From assembly GCA_900757905.1 (NCBI GenBank), contig CAAEPN010000186.1, forward strand, positions 1-19,527: a stretch of DNA of 19,527 nt, written 5' to 3'. Origin of the DNA: Clostridia bacterium (GTDB taxonomy: Bacteria; Bacillota; Clostridia; Oscillospirales; CAG-382). The position numbers and the translations under genes were made by a program. Of this stretch, positions 1-7,419 are shown piece by piece; the first letter of the stretch is position 1, and every line of letters begins with the position of its first letter. The notes under the pieces are model-generated. The model had not been told where the DNA came from. It did no database searches and saw nothing but the letters and a program-made list of their open reading frames with translations.

Positions 1-11
1 CCCTTTCAGGA

Positions 12-174
12 GCTTTCCATTGCATGGAAAGCATGCCCCTGTCGGGGCAGCACGCTGCGCGTGCTATGAAGCTTCGCGGCTTTCCCGACGGCCGAGCCGC
101 TCGGGCGTTCCCTAACGGGAACATTTCACCTGCTTTTGAAAAAGCAGGACAAAACGGGGCGTCGGACGCCGCCC
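12..174. repeat. Serial block of seven short hairpins
   Basis: Seven short inverted repeats follow one another almost without gaps. Arms are 12-20/24-32 (9 bp), 34-39/44-49 (6 bp), 49-55/59-65 (7 bp), 76-81/95-100 (6 bp, or alternatively 84-88/101-105), 107-112/117-122 (6 bp), 129-137/140-148 (9 bp) and 158-163/165-170. Loops are mostly 2-5 nt. No convincing gene lies here; the small frame at 24-227 merely reads through the hairpins. The block ends just before the terminator hairpin at 183-220. It could be a dispersed multi-hairpin repeat, a structured non-coding RNA, or the 3' end of something to the left. The pairings are seen directly; any function is unknown. Confidence 0.6.
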
Positions 175-182
175 TATCAGAG

Positions 183-220
183 AAAAGGAGCAGTAAAAAC
201 AAGTTTTTACTGCTCCTTTT
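183..220. terminator. Terminator hairpin downstream of typA
   Basis: A perfect 18-bp inverted repeat (183-200 and 203-220) with a 2-nt centre lies directly beyond the typA stop codon. The plus strand has a run of seven T at 216-222, a strong intrinsic terminator for rightward transcription. Leftward, the arm itself ends in four T, so it can also end typA transcription. Confidence 0.85.
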
Positions 221-223
221 TTA

Positions 224-2047
224 TTAACCCTTTAACTTTGCGGCATTCTTCATGCGCTGAACATTCGAAAGAACGGATTTGCGCAAACGAATGGACTTCG
301 GTGTAACCTCGATAAGTTCGTCGTCGTTGATAAATTCGATCGCTTCTTCCAAGCTGAAGATGACCGGCGTAATCAAGCGCAGCGCTTCATCCGCACCGGC
401 CGAACGAATAGCCGTCAAATGCTTCTTCTTGCAGACATTGACGCTGATATCGTCCGTCTTAGGCGATTCGCCGACGATTTGTCCTTCGTATACGTCCTGC
501 GACGGCACAACAAACATCGTACCACGGTCTTGCGCGTTGAAAATGCCGTAGGCTGTGGTCTTGCCGGTTTCATATGCGACAAGAGAGCCGGTCACGCGCT
601 TGGGAATCTCGCCCTTATACGGCGTATAGCCGATAAACAGCGCGTTGATAATGCCCTCGCCGCGCGTATCGGTTAAGAATTCATTACGGTAACCGAACAA
701 ACCGCGCGTCGGGATATGGAACACCACGTTCATGCGGTCGCCGTGCGGAACCATGTCCTTCATCTCGCCTTTTCTTGCACCTAACTTTTCGATAACAGAC
801 CCCACAAACTCCTGCGGCACTTCGCAGGACACTTCTTCGAGCGGCTCGCTCTTGACGCCGTCAATATCCTTGTACAATACCTTCGGTGCGCTGACTTGGA
901 ATTCATAACCCTCACGGCGCATGGTCTCAATCAGAATGGAAAGATGCATTTCGCCGCGTCCCATCACGCGGAAGTTTTCACTGGACGTACCGTCCTCTAC
1001 GCGAAGCGAAACATCCTTTAATAGCTCTCTGTACAGACGGTCGCGCAAATGACGCGATGTGCAGAATTTTCCTTCTGTTCCGGCAAACGGTGAATCGTTG
1101 ACCGAGAAAGTCATTTCAAGCGTCGGCTCGGAGATCTTGACAAACGGAATGGCTTCGGGCTTAGACGGGTCGCAGACCGTATCGCCGATCGTAATGTTCT
1201 CCACACCCGAAAGACATACGATATCGCCGGCTGTGGCACTGTCCACGCTGACGCGCTTTAGACCGTCGATCGTAAAGAGATTGGCAATTTTGGCGCGGTA
1301 CGGCTCATGCTGTCCATGATGGTGGCAGACAACGACCTCTTGGTTCTTTTTGATGACGCCGCGTTCGATCCGGCCGGTGGCAATGCGTCCGACGTAATCG
1401 TTATAATCAATGGAGGAAACAAGCATCTGCGTCGGGCCGTCGATATCGACATCGGGCGCAGGGATGTGATTTATGATAGTTTCAAACAGTGCGACCAAGT
1501 CTTTTTCGTCGCCCTCCGGACTGAGAGAAGCTGTGCCGTTGCGTCCCGAGCAGAACACGACCGGGCTGTCGAGCTGGTCGTCGGTGGCGTTTAACGAAAT
1601 GAGAAGCTCAAGAACCTCGTCCACTACTTCGTTGACGCGCGCGCCCGGCCGGTCGATCTTATTGATGACCACAACAACGCGGTGGCCGAGCTCCAGCGCC
1701 TTTTGGAGTACAAAGCGCGTCTGCGGCATGGTGCCTTCGAAAGCGTCAACAAGCAGCAGAACGCCGTTTACCATTTTTAAGATACGTTCGACTTCACCGC
1801 CGAAATCCGCATGGCCGGGAGTGTCAACAACGTTTATCTTGATGCCCTTATACACAAGCGATGTGTTTTTCGCTAAAATCGTAATACCGCGCTCGCGCTC
1901 AAGGTCGTTATTATCCATAACACGGTCGGCAACGACCTGATTTTCACGGAACGTACCGCTCTGCTTGAGCATTTCGTCCACAAGCGTGGTTTTGCCATGG
2001 TCAACGTGAGCGACGATGGCGATATTTCTCAAATCTTCTCGAATCAT
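224..2047 (-). CDS. typA: TypA/BipA ribosome-associated GTPase
   Basis: This is a translational GTPase of the BipA/TypA family, which binds the 70S ribosome and affects ribosome assembly, stress and cold growth. The 607-residue length is normal for the family. G-domain motifs are complete: P-loop AHVDHGKT at residues 13-20, switch I RERGIT 51-56, DTPGH 75-79 and NKID 129-132. The EF-G-like beta-barrel domain, domains III and V, and the BipA-specific C-terminal domain (the GLFGYRNEFLTDTRGEG region and onward) follow. The ATG start has an AGAGGT ribosome binding site about 5 nt upstream. It stands alone, divergent from azlC and ended by the hairpin at 183-220. The family assignment is very secure. 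Confidence 0.97.
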   Translation of the reverse strand: MIREDLRNIAIVAHVDHGKTTLVDEMLKQSGTFRENQVVADRVMDNNDLERERGITILAKNTSLVYKGIKINVVDTPGHADFGGEVERILKMVNGVLLLVDAFEGTMPQTRFVLQKALELGHRVVVVINKIDRPGARVNEVVDEVLELLISLNATDDQLDSPVVFCSGRNGTASLSPEGDEKDLVALFETIINHIPAPDVDIDGPTQMLVSSIDYNDYVGRIATGRIERGVIKKNQEVVVCHHHGQHEPYRAKIANLFTIDGLKRVSVDSATAGDIVCLSGVENITIGDTVCDPSKPEAIPFVKISEPTLEMTFSVNDSPFAGTEGKFCTSRHLRDRLYRELLKDVSLRVEDGTSSENFRVMGRGEMHLSILIETMRREGYEFQVSAPKVLYKDIDGVKSEPLEEVSCEVPQEFVGSVIEKLGARKGEMKDMVPHGDRMNVVFHIPTRGLFGYRNEFLTDTRGEGIINALFIGYTPYKGEIPKRVTGSLVAYETGKTTAYGIFNAQDRGTMFVVPSQDVYEGQIVGESPKTDDISVNVCKKKHLTAIRSAGADEALRLITPVIFSLEEAIEFINDDELIEVTPKSIRLRKSVLSNVQRMKNAAKLKG

Positions 2048-2081
2048 AAGCTACCTCTTTATTTCTTTATTAAAACACTTT

Positions 2082-2090
2082 ATTTTATCA
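2082..2090 (-). promoter_or_regulatory. Possible typA promoter (extended -10)
   Basis: On the minus strand the sequence TGATAAAAT forms an extended -10 element about 35 nt upstream of the typA start. No good -35 hexamer is found at the usual distance, so this is a tentative call. Confidence 0.35.
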
Positions 2091-2222
2091 CATCTGACAA
2101 AAACCGGCATACAAATTTGTGATTATTTACTAAGTAAATGTTCTTTTTTTACAATATATCGTATTTTTGCATGTCTTTACACCCGCGTCTGTGAGTATTT
2201 ACGGAAACTATCGAAAATCGGA

Positions 2223-2251
2223 CTGAAAAAGTCATAAATACATGTTAAAAT
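2223..2251 (+). promoter_or_regulatory. Probable azlCD promoter
   Basis: CTGAAA (2223-2228) and TAAAAT (2246-2251) are separated by 17 nt, with a TGn extension before the -10. This is a reasonable sigma-A promoter placing the transcript start about 28 nt before the azlC ATG. Confidence 0.5.
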
Positions 2252-2285
2252 GCAGATATTCCAATCCAAGCAAAGGACGTTTTTT

Positions 2286-3011
2286 ATGGCAAAAAACAAG
2301 CTTGCGGCTCTCAAAGCCGCCTTTCCGGCCACTGTGCCTATTTTGGCAGGCTTTCTCTTTTTAGGTATGACGTATGGCGTATATGCGCATACGCTCGGCT
2401 TTAACTTTTTATATCCGCTTTTTATGAGCATGACGATTTTTGCCGGAAGCATGGAATTCGTCACGGTAAATATGCTTTTAGGCGCATTCGACCCGTTTTC
2501 CGCGTTTCTCATGGCACTTATGATCAACGCGCGTCACTTATTTTACGGCATTGCCATGCTCGATAAATTCAAAGGCACGGGACTCAAGAAGATCTATCTG
2601 ATCTTCGGTATGTGCGACGAGACTTTTTCAATAAACTGCACTGCCGACATTCCGGAAAACATCGATAAGGGAGACTACATGCTGTTCGTGACGCTGTTGA
2701 ACCAACTATACTGGGTAGCCGGCGCGACCCTCGGCGGTCTTTGCGGCTCGCTTCTCATCTTTGACACCACCGGCCTTGATTTTGTCATGACCGCTATGTT
2801 TACCGTCATTTTCACCGAGCAGTGGATGAAGGACAAAAACCATCTTCCGGCGCTTGCCGGCCTTGCGCTGTCGCTTATCTGCCTTGTGCTTTTCGGCAAG
2901 GACAGCTTTATCCTGCCGTCCATGCTTGCCATTCTTGCATTTTTAACGCTTATGCGCCGGGCGCTTGATCCCAATAGCCGCAAAACATCGAAAGGAGCGC
3001 AGGAAATATGA
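2286..3011 (+). CDS. azlC: AzlC family branched-chain amino acid export permease
   Basis: This is the large membrane subunit of the AzlCD (LIV-E/YgaZH type) exporter, which moves branched-chain amino acids and analogues out of the cell. The ATG at 2286 gives 241 residues, normal for AzlC; it is preferred over an in-frame start at 2250 because AAAGGA lies about 10 nt upstream. The sequence is strongly hydrophobic, with several membrane segments. Family features include the GMTYGVYAHTLGF region near residue 30, the FAGSMEFV segment and the conserved NARHLFYG motif near residue 80. It overlaps azlD by the ATGA tetranucleotide, indicating translational coupling. The substrate is inferred from the family. 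Confidence 0.92.
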   Translation: MAKNKLAALKAAFPATVPILAGFLFLGMTYGVYAHTLGFNFLYPLFMSMTIFAGSMEFVTVNMLLGAFDPFSAFLMALMINARHLFYGIAMLDKFKGTGLKKIYLIFGMCDETFSINCTADIPENIDKGDYMLFVTLLNQLYWVAGATLGGLCGSLLIFDTTGLDFVMTAMFTVIFTEQWMKDKNHLPALAGLALSLICLVLFGKDSFILPSMLAILAFLTLMRRALDPNSRKTSKGAQEI

Positions 3012-3337
3012 CCGTTATCCAACAGATCCTCACGGTGGCTGCCGTTGTACTCGGCACGCTTGCCACGCGTTTTTTGCCTTTTTTGGTATTTCCGGCCGGG
3101 AAGCCGGCGCCCAAATACATTACCTATCTCGGACGCGTGCTGCCCGGCGCGGTATTCGGCATGCTTGTCATATACTGCTTAAAGGGCGTTGACGTGCTGT
3201 CGGGCAGTCATGGACTTCCCGAGCTTATCGCCATTTTCGCTGTGGTGGGGTTTCACCTTTGGAAAAAACAGATGTTGCTCTCCATTGCCGGCGGTACGGT
3301 GCTTTATATGCTGTTAGTGCAGTTTGTGTTTGTTTAA
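3008..3337 (+). CDS. azlD: AzlD family branched-chain amino acid transport protein
   Basis: This is the small membrane partner of AzlC. At 109 residues it matches the family length. It has about four hydrophobic segments and the typical early motif TLATRFLPFLVFP (residues about 18-30), followed by a helix starting YLGRVLPGAVFGMLVIYCL. The start codon overlaps the azlC stop (ATGA), with AAAGGAG about 10 nt upstream. The gene pair is closed by the terminator at 3382-3423. AzlD is needed with AzlC for export in characterised systems. Confidence 0.92.
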   Translation: MTVIQQILTVAAVVLGTLATRFLPFLVFPAGKPAPKYITYLGRVLPGAVFGMLVIYCLKGVDVLSGSHGLPELIAIFAVVGFHLWKKQMLLSIAGGTVLYMLLVQFVFV

Positions 3338-3381
3338 GCGCAACCGGAATTCTTAATGAAAATTTGAGCTGTTCACCAGAC

Positions 3382-3423
3382 AAAAACGACCGTCGAGCGA
3401 AAAATCGTTCGACGGTCGTTTTT
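3382..3423. terminator. Bidirectional terminator between azlD and the toxin gene
   Basis: A 19-bp stem (3382-3400 with 3405-3423, one G-T wobble) closes an AAAA loop. Each outer arm starts or ends with five A or T, so it works for both convergent operons: azlCD from the left and the dinJ/yafQ-like pair (and possibly the phage cassette) from the right. Confidence 0.92.
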
Positions 3424-3428
3424 GAATT

Positions 3429-3704
3429 TCAAAACAAGTCGCTGTGCGTTCCCGTTCGAGTCAAAGCCAAAATTAAAAGCTCTTTTTCAATTCGGTAAAC
3501 AAGCAGCCAATCGGGCAAAATATGACACTCCCGGCATCCGGCATAATTGCCGCTAAGTGCATGGTCAAAATACTTTTCGGGAAGCACTTTTCCTTCGGCT
3601 AAAAGTTCGATCACCTCTTTCAAAAGACGGATATCATAGCCGCGTTTCTTGGCTAACTGGTAATCCTTTTTGAATTTGGTGGACATTTCGATCACATACT
3701 TCAT
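3429..3704 (-). CDS. yafQ: YafQ-family mRNA interferase toxin
   Basis: This is a 91-residue RelE/ParE-superfamily toxin of the YafQ type, a ribosome-dependent endoribonuclease. Residues known to matter in E. coli YafQ are present at matching places: H48, H61, D65, W66, R83, H87 and a terminal F91, within the DHAL, CHILPDWLLVY and RTGTH motifs. The toxin therefore appears catalytically intact. The start ATG overlaps the antitoxin stop (ATGA), so translation is coupled to the antitoxin. The stop lies six bases from the bidirectional terminator. The family call is secure; activity is inferred from residue conservation. Confidence 0.93.
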   Translation of the reverse strand: MKYVIEMSTKFKKDYQLAKKRGYDIRLLKEVIELLAEGKVLPEKYFDHALSGNYAGCRECHILPDWLLVYRIEKELLILALTRTGTHSDLF

Positions 3705-3976
3705 GCTTCCAAATCCTTAAAAAGCTCATCCGTACTTGTGTACTTTTTGGCCGGGATATTCCCTTTTATCATGTCGTCAACTTCTTTTATGGCCGCTAAC
3801 GTCTCGCCGTTTGGAAGGTCGGTCGCCACTTCAAACGGAATTTTTCCCTGCCGGACAACTTGCCGCAAAAACATATTCATGGCCGTTGTCATGTTTAAGC
3901 CCATATCGGAAAGCATTACCTCGGCTTGTTTCTTTAATTCGCTGTCCATACGAATGCTCATATTTACGGTTCCCAT
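3701..3976 (-). CDS. dinJ: RelB/DinJ family antitoxin
   Basis: This is the antitoxin of the adjacent YafQ toxin. It has an N-terminal ribbon-helix-helix DNA-binding segment (VNMSIRMDSELKKQAE, residues 4-19), a helix with GLNMTTAMNMFLRQ, and a C-terminal toxin-neutralising tail. I chose ATG 3976, giving 91 residues, because GGAGGT lies 7 nt upstream; the longer frame to 4030 would run through the promoter. Antitoxins of this family repress their own promoter together with the toxin. The pair lies directly downstream of the phage cassette on the same strand. Confidence 0.93.
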   Translation of the reverse strand: MGTVNMSIRMDSELKKQAEVMLSDMGLNMTTAMNMFLRQVVRQGKIPFEVATDLPNGETLAAIKEVDDMIKGNIPAKKYTSTDELFKDLEA

Positions 3977-3991
3977 AAATAGCACCTCCAA

Positions 3992-4030
3992 ACGTATGTT
4001 TATTGTATCACATAACGTGTGCATTGTCAA
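3992..4030 (-). promoter_or_regulatory. Toxin-antitoxin promoter and possible operator
   Basis: TTGACA (4025-4030) and TACAAT (4002-4007) are spaced by 17 nt on the minus strand, a near-consensus promoter 26 nt before the antitoxin start. An imperfect inverted repeat (ACGTATGT at 3992-3999, ACATAACGT at 4010-4018) flanks the -10 and is a plausible site for the ribbon-helix-helix antitoxin. The promoter is clear; the operator is inferred. Confidence 0.8.
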
Positions 4031-4073
4031 TACAATTATGCAAATTTCAAGATATACAAGCCTTGTCGATCAT

Positions 4074-4631
4074 TTACCGTATATTTGCGAGTCTTTTTTT
4101 CAACTCCGAGCGGTAGTTGTTTTTGTAGCTTTCCACCTTGGCGGCAATTTCCTTGTCCGCCTGCTCCAAAAACCTTTCGCCCTGCTCGCTTGACGCGTCA
4201 ATACCGTTGTTGAGCAGCCACTCGACCACGTTTTCACGCTGCTTTTCGGCGTCGGCAATCTTTTTGTTCAAATCGGCGACCAACTCCGTAACAACGCCTT
4301 CTTTTTCCGCAAATGAGCTTGTTCGCGCAAACGTGCGTTTTTCCTTTTTGCCGCCGTTATCGGTCGAGCCCAAAAGCACGTCGGCATAACCGGTCTTATT
4401 CACCAACGCGGAGGAAATGCCGAGCTTTCCGGCATTCGAAAGATTGTAATTGTAGCTGACGCGATCGATCCAATCGCGCTGCTCTGTGGTGTCAAGTCCG
4501 AGCTCCTTGCGCGAATTTGCCACATCGACCGAACGCGCGATCTCGCTCTCATACACGTCTTTGTCGCCCTCGCGAATTTTATTCAAGCGCTCTTCGGCCG
4601 GAAGCGACGCATATTTCCATTTGGATGCCAT
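4074..4631 (-). CDS. Helical phage protein at cassette end, function unknown
   Basis: This is a 185-residue hydrophilic protein rich in K, E, A and N. Residues about 105-185 are strongly helical with heptad-like patterning (for example VADLNKKIADAEKQRENVV and ADKEIAAKVESYKNN), suggesting a coiled coil. No signal peptide or membrane segment is seen. It is the last gene of the capsid/packaging operon, 20 nt after the nozzle-like gene, with an AAAGGGG ribosome binding site. In P22-type phages the genes after portal, scaffold and coat are connector (gp4), stabiliser (gp10) and the coiled-coil tail needle (gp26). Position and composition fit a needle or plug role, but I see no recognisable needle sequence. 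Function is unassigned. Confidence 0.75.
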   Translation of the reverse strand: MASKWKYASLPAEERLNKIREGDKDVYESEIARSVDVANSRKELGLDTTEQRDWIDRVSYNYNLSNAGKLGISSALVNKTGYADVLLGSTDNGGKKEKRTFARTSSFAEKEGVVTELVADLNKKIADAEKQRENVVEWLLNNGIDASSEQGERFLEQADKEIAAKVESYKNNYRSELKKRLANIR

Positions 4632-4651
4632 AATTTATCCCCTTTCTGATT

Positions 4652-6430
4652 CTAATGTTGTTTTTTCAAAACGCGGTAATCCACGCGCAGATTCAATAAC
4701 CCGACCGCTGCGTCTTTTCCCGATATGACAAAGCGGAATCTCTCCAACCCATACCGCGGGAGCGTCACATACACGCGCGCAAGCCCATCCTTTCCCGGTT
4801 CAGCCATGACCCTTTCGCGAAAATACATCTGCCCGTCGGCATAAAAATCCAACCAAAGCGACGTTTTATGCTCGCATTTGCATTCGGCGGCGAACGAAAG
4901 CACTTCCTTTCGCACATGTGCCGTTCCGAGATCCATTCCGCCGGAATCAAGCATAAAATCCACTTCGCCGTCAGCCTGCGGCATAAGAAGCGTACAGCCT
5001 GTCTCCGTTTCCGTCAAAGCGGCCAGCGTCTCGCCGCTCACTAAGAAACGAAGCGTTTCCATTCCGTCAAATTCCGTGAAAACCAACCTTTTTTCAGCCT
5101 TGGACGGGTCAGAACCCGAATAGTCCGCCTTTCCGAAATCCCACACATACGCCGTGTTTCCGACGCATAGCAAATACTTTCGGTCAAACACGGCACACCG
5201 CGCTTTTTTCTTTTGCTCGGCTGTGTGGGATAAATAGCCTTTTTTGCCCTCCGGGTCGGTAATGTTGTGCGAAAGAGGCACTAAGTTCATGCGGTCGAAC
5301 AACTCCACGCTGTCCACTAAATAAATTCCCGTGCTGTTGGCGAATACCGTGCGGTTTCCGGCAAGCGCCACACTCTCCGGCATATCGCAGCCGAGAGAAG
5401 CATGAATGGTCTTGGTTGAAAAATAACCGCCGTCGCCCGATGAATAATGATAACTCATGCGGCTGACCGTGCTTTCGGTAAAAATGAGCAAATCGCCGCT
5501 CTGCTTGGAAAACGCCGTGATGCTGCCGACACTCTCGCCGAGCGTTCCGCAGCTTCCCTCATAAAAGGTCAGCGGATCGCCGATCTCGCTCATATAGTAC
5601 ACACCCGGATGCGCCGGATTACCGGCCAAAAAGACGCGCGTTCCCTCCAGCGTACCGCCGCCGAACGCCGTTCCGACCGTGCATCCGGAAAGTACCTCGC
5701 CGACATCCTCGGATATGGCGTTAGAGTAATAGCAAAGCCGGACGGAATTGGCTTCGGTCTGCGTGAGCGTATTAAAATAGAATCGCGTCGATTCCACCGT
5801 GTATTCCGACGGATCGACAAGCTCTCCTTCAAAATAAACTTCAAAATGGCGCGTTTTGTCCATATCGCTTGGAAATTTGTAACCGCCGCTGCGTTGGCTC
5901 TCAAATTCGACCGCCACATAGGCCGGCGCTAACAGATTCGGCTTAAAGCCGCTTACAAAATGTCCGGTCGTCACATCGCCTAAACGACCGCTTGCGTATG
6001 TAGGCGCGTTCGCATAGATTCCCTTGGCCGCAAGCGTGCGGTCAACAAGAAAAATGCGCTTCGGATAATACAGATACAGGCTTCCGGCAAATTCGATGGG
6101 TATTCCTTTTTCATCCGGCAGTCCGGAAAGGAGCACGGATACCGTCCGCTCCTTTAAGCTGTACAAAACCGTTCCGATATGCAAAAGCGTCACGCCGCAG
6201 AATTCCTTTGCCAAGTGAAAGGCACCCTCAAGTGCATCCCCAAGCGCTTCAAACGCCGGGCGCGAGGTCGGGATGCCGCCGACAAGCCATAAATTCTGCG
6301 CGGCGTCGTTTTTTTCGCCGTCCGAAAGGCCGCGCGCGGCATAATCCACACCGCTGTCGGCGCTGTATAGCAGCAGCGAACGCGTACCCAAGGAAGACAA
6401 CGAGGGCGGCGTGTGAAACACATATCCCAT
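4652..6430 (-). CDS. Nozzle/stabiliser-like phage tail protein (beta-propeller type)
   Basis: This 592-residue protein is predicted to be beta-rich throughout. The middle carries a pattern shared with short-tail nozzle and P22 gp10-like stabilisation proteins: a phrase like VFLAGNPAHPGVYYMSEIGDP, followed by SITAFSKQSGDLLIFTEST, in which a measured-value-like blade precedes a 'loading' phrase. A later blade contains NTAYVWDFGK. Such proteins form a ring below the portal and connector in podovirus-type particles. The start ATG lies 4 nt after the upstream stop, with GGTGA as ribosome binding site inside that gene, so the two are coupled. The assignment rests on motif feel and gene order, not on a search. 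Alternative: another tail or receptor-binding protein. Confidence 0.65.
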   Translation of the reverse strand: MGYVFHTPPSLSSLGTRSLLLYSADSGVDYAARGLSDGEKNDAAQNLWLVGGIPTSRPAFEALGDALEGAFHLAKEFCGVTLLHIGTVLYSLKERTVSVLLSGLPDEKGIPIEFAGSLYLYYPKRIFLVDRTLAAKGIYANAPTYASGRLGDVTTGHFVSGFKPNLLAPAYVAVEFESQRSGGYKFPSDMDKTRHFEVYFEGELVDPSEYTVESTRFYFNTLTQTEANSVRLCYYSNAISEDVGEVLSGCTVGTAFGGGTLEGTRVFLAGNPAHPGVYYMSEIGDPLTFYEGSCGTLGESVGSITAFSKQSGDLLIFTESTVSRMSYHYSSGDGGYFSTKTIHASLGCDMPESVALAGNRTVFANSTGIYLVDSVELFDRMNLVPLSHNITDPEGKKGYLSHTAEQKKKARCAVFDRKYLLCVGNTAYVWDFGKADYSGSDPSKAEKRLVFTEFDGMETLRFLVSGETLAALTETETGCTLLMPQADGEVDFMLDSGGMDLGTAHVRKEVLSFAAECKCEHKTSLWLDFYADGQMYFRERVMAEPGKDGLARVYVTLPRYGLERFRFVISGKDAAVGLLNLRVDYRVLKKQH

Positions 6431-6434
6431 GCGC

Positions 6435-7079
6435 TCACCTGCCCATCCGGCAAAACCGGTCTTTTAAGCCCGAAACTGCCGAAAAAAACGTATTGCGTCC
6501 CTTTTCGGGCGGCACAGCGTTGTAGATATTGTAGGCGATATCGCGGTAACCGTAGATAAGCCGTGAGTATCGCTCGGCCTCCTCGGACGGACACAATTCC
6601 GCCGCTGTCAGGTAGATAAGCGCGTCGCAGGTCACGTCCGGCAGCTCTACCTTTTGATCAAACGGAGTATTCCCGTCAAACGCTTCGGGCATAGAGGCAT
6701 AAACAAGCGTGGCCGCGTCTCCCTCCTTGGCGCCGTTAAAGTACAGCTTTCCGCCACGCACGCAAAACCGTTCCGCGGCCACCGCTTTGCCGTCAAAGGT
6801 GAGCGTGTGTACCGAAAAGAAATCCTCCGGCAGCGTAAGATAAGCTTTGCCGTCCGACACTTCAAAGATAAGTACCGCTTGCTTGGCAAGCAGCGGAAAG
6901 CTCATGCATACGCGGCGCAAGCACATATTGAGCGCCTGCAAAAAGACGTTGTCGGTATCGGCCGGCGCGCCCGAAGCAAGCGAAATGCGCTTTCCGCCTG
7001 CCGAATAATCGCCTATCAGCTTGTAGACCGCATCGCGAAGCGTCCCATAGGTATAGTGGCTCTGTCTGTCCACCGTCAT
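6435..7079 (-). CDS. Head-tail connector-like protein (gp4/gp6 type)
   Basis: This 214-residue protein starts TYGTLRDAVYKLIGDYS and has alternating helices and a beta-sandwich-like middle (AYLTLPEDFFSVHTLTFDGK). The C-terminal helix contains a tyrosine-rich YSRLIYGYRDIAYNIYN segment. This pattern (a helical bundle around a small beta domain, 'LP.DF..v..v..dG') is common in phage head-completion or tail-adaptor proteins located between capsid and nozzle genes. The start has AAAGGA immediately upstream. It is coupled to the nozzle-like gene by a 4-nt gap and separated from the preceding small gene by a strong hairpin (7105-7139). The role is inferred from order and pattern. Confidence 0.65.
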   Translation of the reverse strand: MTVDRQSHYTYGTLRDAVYKLIGDYSAGGKRISLASGAPADTDNVFLQALNMCLRRVCMSFPLLAKQAVLIFEVSDGKAYLTLPEDFFSVHTLTFDGKAVAAERFCVRGGKLYFNGAKEGDAATLVYASMPEAFDGNTPFDQKVELPDVTCDALIYLTAAELCPSEEAERYSRLIYGYRDIAYNIYNAVPPEKGRNTFFSAVSGLKDRFCRMGR

Positions 7080-7104
7080 TCATCCTTTCTTTTTTGGTTT
7101 GACG

Positions 7105-7139
7105 GCGGACAAAGAGAGCCGTATTCTCTCTTTGTCCGC
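7105..7139 (-). other. Strong hairpin inside the phage operon
   Basis: A perfect 14-bp stem (7105-7118 with 7126-7139) with a 7-nt loop sits in the 68-nt gap between two phage genes. On the transcribed strand no U-run follows, so it is not a standard intrinsic terminator. It more likely blocks 3' exonucleases or serves as a processing site, protecting the upstream capsid mRNA. Confidence 0.75.
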
Positions 7140-7147
7140 GCGTGTGT

Positions 7148-7399
7148 TTAGAGTAACTTACAGTAAAGAAGCCGCGCGCTGCCCTCTTGTGCCTTTAAGT
7201 AAAAGGTGCCGCTTAACGTAACGCTTGTGCCCGCTGTAATGGGAAAAGCGTCATTGTCGGAATCGTTCGCATTCGCAAGCAGAAGAACGTCGGAGTCGCC
7301 CGCGCGAACCGTCACTTCAAGCCCTTCGGCATCAACCTTGGCCGGCTCGTCCGAAAGCGCGACCGAGGCGGTCTTTACCAAAATTCTTTCGTTATACAT
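7148..7399 (-). CDS. Small phage protein, function unknown
   Basis: This 83-residue, beta-rich protein contains VKTASVALSDEPAKVDAEG near the start and ends in KAQEGSARLLYCKLL. GAGAGG lies 7-8 nt before the ATG. The pattern of alternating T/V residues and 'ITAGTSVTLSG' suggests a small beta-sandwich, as in capsid accessory or head-decoration proteins. It sits between the capsid candidate and the connector-like gene, where many phages encode head-completion or accessory proteins. I do not recognise a specific family. Confidence 0.7.
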   Translation of the reverse strand: MYNERILVKTASVALSDEPAKVDAEGLEVTVRAGDSDVLLLANANDSDNDAFPITAGTSVTLSGTFYLKAQEGSARLLYCKLL

Positions 7400-7419
7400 G
7401 CTTATCCTCTCCTTTTTGC

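Noticed and set aside
1473..1940. Plus-strand 155-residue frame opposite typA
   Set aside because: It lies wholly antisense to a highly conserved gene, has no ribosome binding site and shows the codon pattern of a shadow frame.
5447..5932. Plus-strand 161-residue frame opposite the nozzle-like gene
   Set aside because: It is antisense to an intact long gene, basic and low in sense-like composition, and without a start signal.
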